This document shows, piece after piece, positions 5,124 through 6,277 of a DNA stretch of 6,277 bases. The stretch is from Candidatus Sulfotelmatobacter sp. (GTDB taxonomy: Bacteria > Acidobacteriota > Terriglobia > Terriglobales > Acidobacteriaceae). Both the position numbers and the translations under genes were made by a program. Numbering within the stretch: position 1 is the first letter of the stretch; each line of letters begins with the position of its first letter. The notes under the pieces were generated by a model that saw only the letters and a program-made list of their open reading frames with translations, searched no databases and had not been told where the DNA came from. The stretch spans positions 1-6,277 of the forward strand of contig JASHTD010000239.1 of assembly GCA_030040725.1 (NCBI GenBank). Reading direction: 5' to 3'.

Positions 5124-5387
5124 ATGAAGAGAAGCATGGGAACGGACACGAAGGAGAGTTCGCTGGAATTGAAGTACTGCGAGCGCTGCGGCGGGCTCTG
5201 GCTGCGCCCAGTGGGAGGTGAGCAGATTTATTGCACAGTCTGTGCGCGGGCGATGGCGGAGTTGCCGCCACCTTCGACAGAAGTGAAGAGGAAGGCAACG
5301 CACAGAAAAGAGTGGGAGGTCGAGGACGAACTTGAAGGCTATGCAATCGGTGAAATCGAGTTCGACAAAGCAGGAGGGCTGATATGA
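5124..5387 (+). CDS. Small zinc-ribbon protein
   Basis: 87 aa. Residues 19-40 form a zinc ribbon with two CxxC knuckles (C19, C22, C37, C40; CERCGGLW and YCTVC). A proline/lysine-rich linker and an acidic tail (EVEDELEGYAIGEIEF) follow. AGGAG at 5111-5115 lies 8 bases before the ATG. The last bases overlap the next gene as ATGA, and an AGGAGG for that gene lies within this one, so the two are translationally coupled. From memory, this zinc-ribbon/HTH pair recurs in Acidobacteriota, often in several copies per genome; I cannot verify that here. It is likely a nucleic-acid or protein adaptor for the downstream regulator. Confidence 0.72.
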   Translation: MKRSMGTDTKESSLELKYCERCGGLWLRPVGGEQIYCTVCARAMAELPPPSTEVKRKATHRKEWEVEDELEGYAIGEIEFDKAGGLI

Positions 5388-5887
5388 GCGGATTCGAGAA
5401 TGGTCTTCCGGCGCAAGCAGGAGAAGCGACGTTGAGTTTTGCCGGGCGAGGGAATCGAGAAAACCAGGTTTGTGGGAAAGAAGAGTGGGATCGCGATCCG
5501 GATTTATGGCTGTACCGCAAGAAGACGACCATGTTGCTGCGACGATACGTGCAATGGTCGCTGGAAGCAGGACGGGTGCCTTCGCTGCTAGGACGTGAGT
5601 TATTTCGCAGCCGAATCTCGGCTTACAGTGCGATTACGTTCGAGGAACGGGTGATCTTCTTGCACGATGTGGAAGGATGCCTAGAGAGATTGCAAGGGTT
5701 TGACCGCCAGATTATTGCACGTGTGCTGTTACAGGAACATGACCACGATGCGGCGGCGCAAATCCTGCAGTGCGATCGAAAGACCATTGAACGGAGGCTC
5801 CCGGAGTTGATTGACGAGTTGACGGACGATTTTCTTCAGGCAGAGTTGCTGGAGAGGCTGCCCGAGACAAAAGACGATAGCCTGTGA
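5384..5887 (+). CDS. Sigma-70 region 4-like HTH protein
   Basis: 167 aa. After a disordered N-terminus (1-38), residues about 40-105 are helical (LWLYRKKTTMLLRRYVQWSL, then SLLGRELFRSRIS, then FEERVIFLHDVEGCLERL). The C-terminal part about 106-150 is a helix-turn-helix like sigma region 4: FDRQIIARVLLQEHDHDAAA followed by ILQCDRKTIERRLPELIDEL. There is no sigma region 2, so it is not a full sigma factor. The fold and length also resemble phage late-gene activators of the ArpU/RinA kind. AGGAGG precedes the ATG by 6 bases. The start overlaps the zinc-ribbon gene (ATGA). Confidence 0.74.
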   Translation: MSGFENGLPAQAGEATLSFAGRGNRENQVCGKEEWDRDPDLWLYRKKTTMLLRRYVQWSLEAGRVPSLLGRELFRSRISAYSAITFEERVIFLHDVEGCLERLQGFDRQIIARVLLQEHDHDAAAQILQCDRKTIERRLPELIDELTDDFLQAELLERLPETKDDSL

Positions 5888-6021
5888 AATTCACCCAGAA
5901 ACGAACACGCGAGAGTTGTGGAAAAAGTTGTCAAGAGGGTAAGGGGTTTGCGATTTTAGCAAGTGATTGAAAACGTGAGGAAAATAATTCTTGGAAAATG
6001 TCCCAAAGGCGGTTTGCAGTA

Positions 6022-6030
6022 TGATATAAT
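6022..6030 (+). promoter_or_regulatory. Extended -10 promoter
   Basis: TGATATAAT is a perfect extended -10 (TGn plus TATAAT at 6025-6030). No good -35 is visible, as extended -10 promoters allow. The start near 6037 gives a transcript that meets the terminator at 6067-6099 after about 60 bases. Between 5888 and 6021 I see no gene. Confidence 0.58.
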
Positions 6031-6066
6031 GTAAGTATAAGAATAAGAAAAAAGAAATAGTGATCC

Positions 6067-6099
6067 AAAGGCGCACTTTCCAGTGCGCCTTTCGTTTTT
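6067..6099 (+). terminator. Rho-independent terminator
   Basis: AAAGGCGCACT (6067-6077) and AGTGCGCCTTT (6082-6092) form a perfect 11-bp stem with a 4-base loop, then CGTTTTT. A textbook intrinsic terminator, only 12 bases before the next start codon, so read-through or attenuation would decide expression of the downstream gene. Confidence 0.85.
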
Positions 6100-6110
6100 G
6101 GGAGGTGCCA

Positions 6111-6277
6111 TTGGCTGGAGCGCGGCGAAAGGGAAAGAAGAAAGGTGGGCGCGCGACAACAGCATTCAAAGAGAAAACTTACGAAAAAGAGACCTTGCAA
6201 CTGGACGAGAAGCCAATAAGCGCGGTGGAAGCGCTGCAAGTAGTGGCCGATCTGGTGCGGGCTCGTGCCGGAGAGAT
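6111..6277 (+). CDS. Basic-tailed protein of unknown function, partial
   Basis: The frame opens at TTG 6111 with GGAGG at 6101-6105 and runs 55 codons off the window edge: MAGARRKGKKKGGRATTAFK..., then ISAVEALQVVADLVRARAGE. The strong ribosome site and the lack of a nearby ATG support TTG. The lysine/arginine-rich start followed by a helix could suit a DNA-binding or phage packaging protein (for example a small terminase subunit, given the late-regulator-like gene before it), but this is a guess. It is preceded immediately by a terminator. Confidence 0.6.
   Translation, partial: MAGARRKGKKKGGRATTAFKEKTYEKETLQLDEKPISAVEALQVVADLVRARAGE

Noticed and set aside
5098..5532. 144-aa minus-strand frame
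   Set aside because: Antisense of the zinc-ribbon/sigma-like pair, which have ribosome sites and motifs.
5891..6239. Overlapping minus-strand frames of 69-102 aa
   Set aside because: Phe/Ser-rich shadows crossing a terminator and promoter; no ribosome site.
1..6277. CRISPR array for the Cas2-like protein
   Set aside because: No regularly spaced repeats of 23-40 bp occur anywhere in the window.

Overview
The window looks like an accessory (prophage- or island-like) stretch of a bacterial chromosome. It is mid-GC with many small genes, a transposase, an odd tRNA, a LexA/CI-type repressor and a phage-style regulatory pair. The zinc-ribbon plus sigma-region-4-like pair at 5124-5887 resembles a gene pair I associate with Acidobacteriota (Terriglobia). 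That assignment is from memory of the protein style, not from a search.

Layout. 1-713 (minus, cut by the window edge) is an XRE-type HTH regulator fused to an S24/LexA-like peptidase domain, with an almost leaderless start. 835-1500 (minus) carries a four-cysteine zinc-knuckle-like small protein followed by a solitary Cas2-fold (SinR-type) protein; a strong hairpin ends two bases before the latter's start codon. 1613-1705 (minus) is a promoter-to-terminator cassette that would make a very short RNA. 1771-1859 (minus) is a class II (long variable arm) tRNA with an isoleucine UAU anticodon and a serine-like G discriminator, the most unusual object here. 1985-2116 (plus) is a tiny basic protein whose stop overlaps the stop of the convergent operon.

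2113-3407 (minus) is a two-gene operon: a good promoter with a perfect 12-bp palindrome at the predicted start site, a 69-aa protein with a strong ribosome site, and an overlapping Clp-fold serine proteinase of the SDH family. The proteinase is broken by one extra base exactly beside its catalytic-serine motif. 3444-4591 (minus) is an IS1595-type transposase preceded by a 63-aa helical protein in the same transcript. Its promoter shares a 7-bp inverted repeat (both -35 boxes) with an opposing plus-strand promoter for a 95-aa unknown protein (4659-4946).

5047-6277 (plus) holds a terminator, the zinc-ribbon/sigma-like pair with overlapping ATGA, a perfect extended -10 promoter that runs into a strong terminator after about 60 bases, and the start of another gene cut by the window edge. 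No rRNA, CRISPR array, integrase or clear insertion-sequence ends were found.
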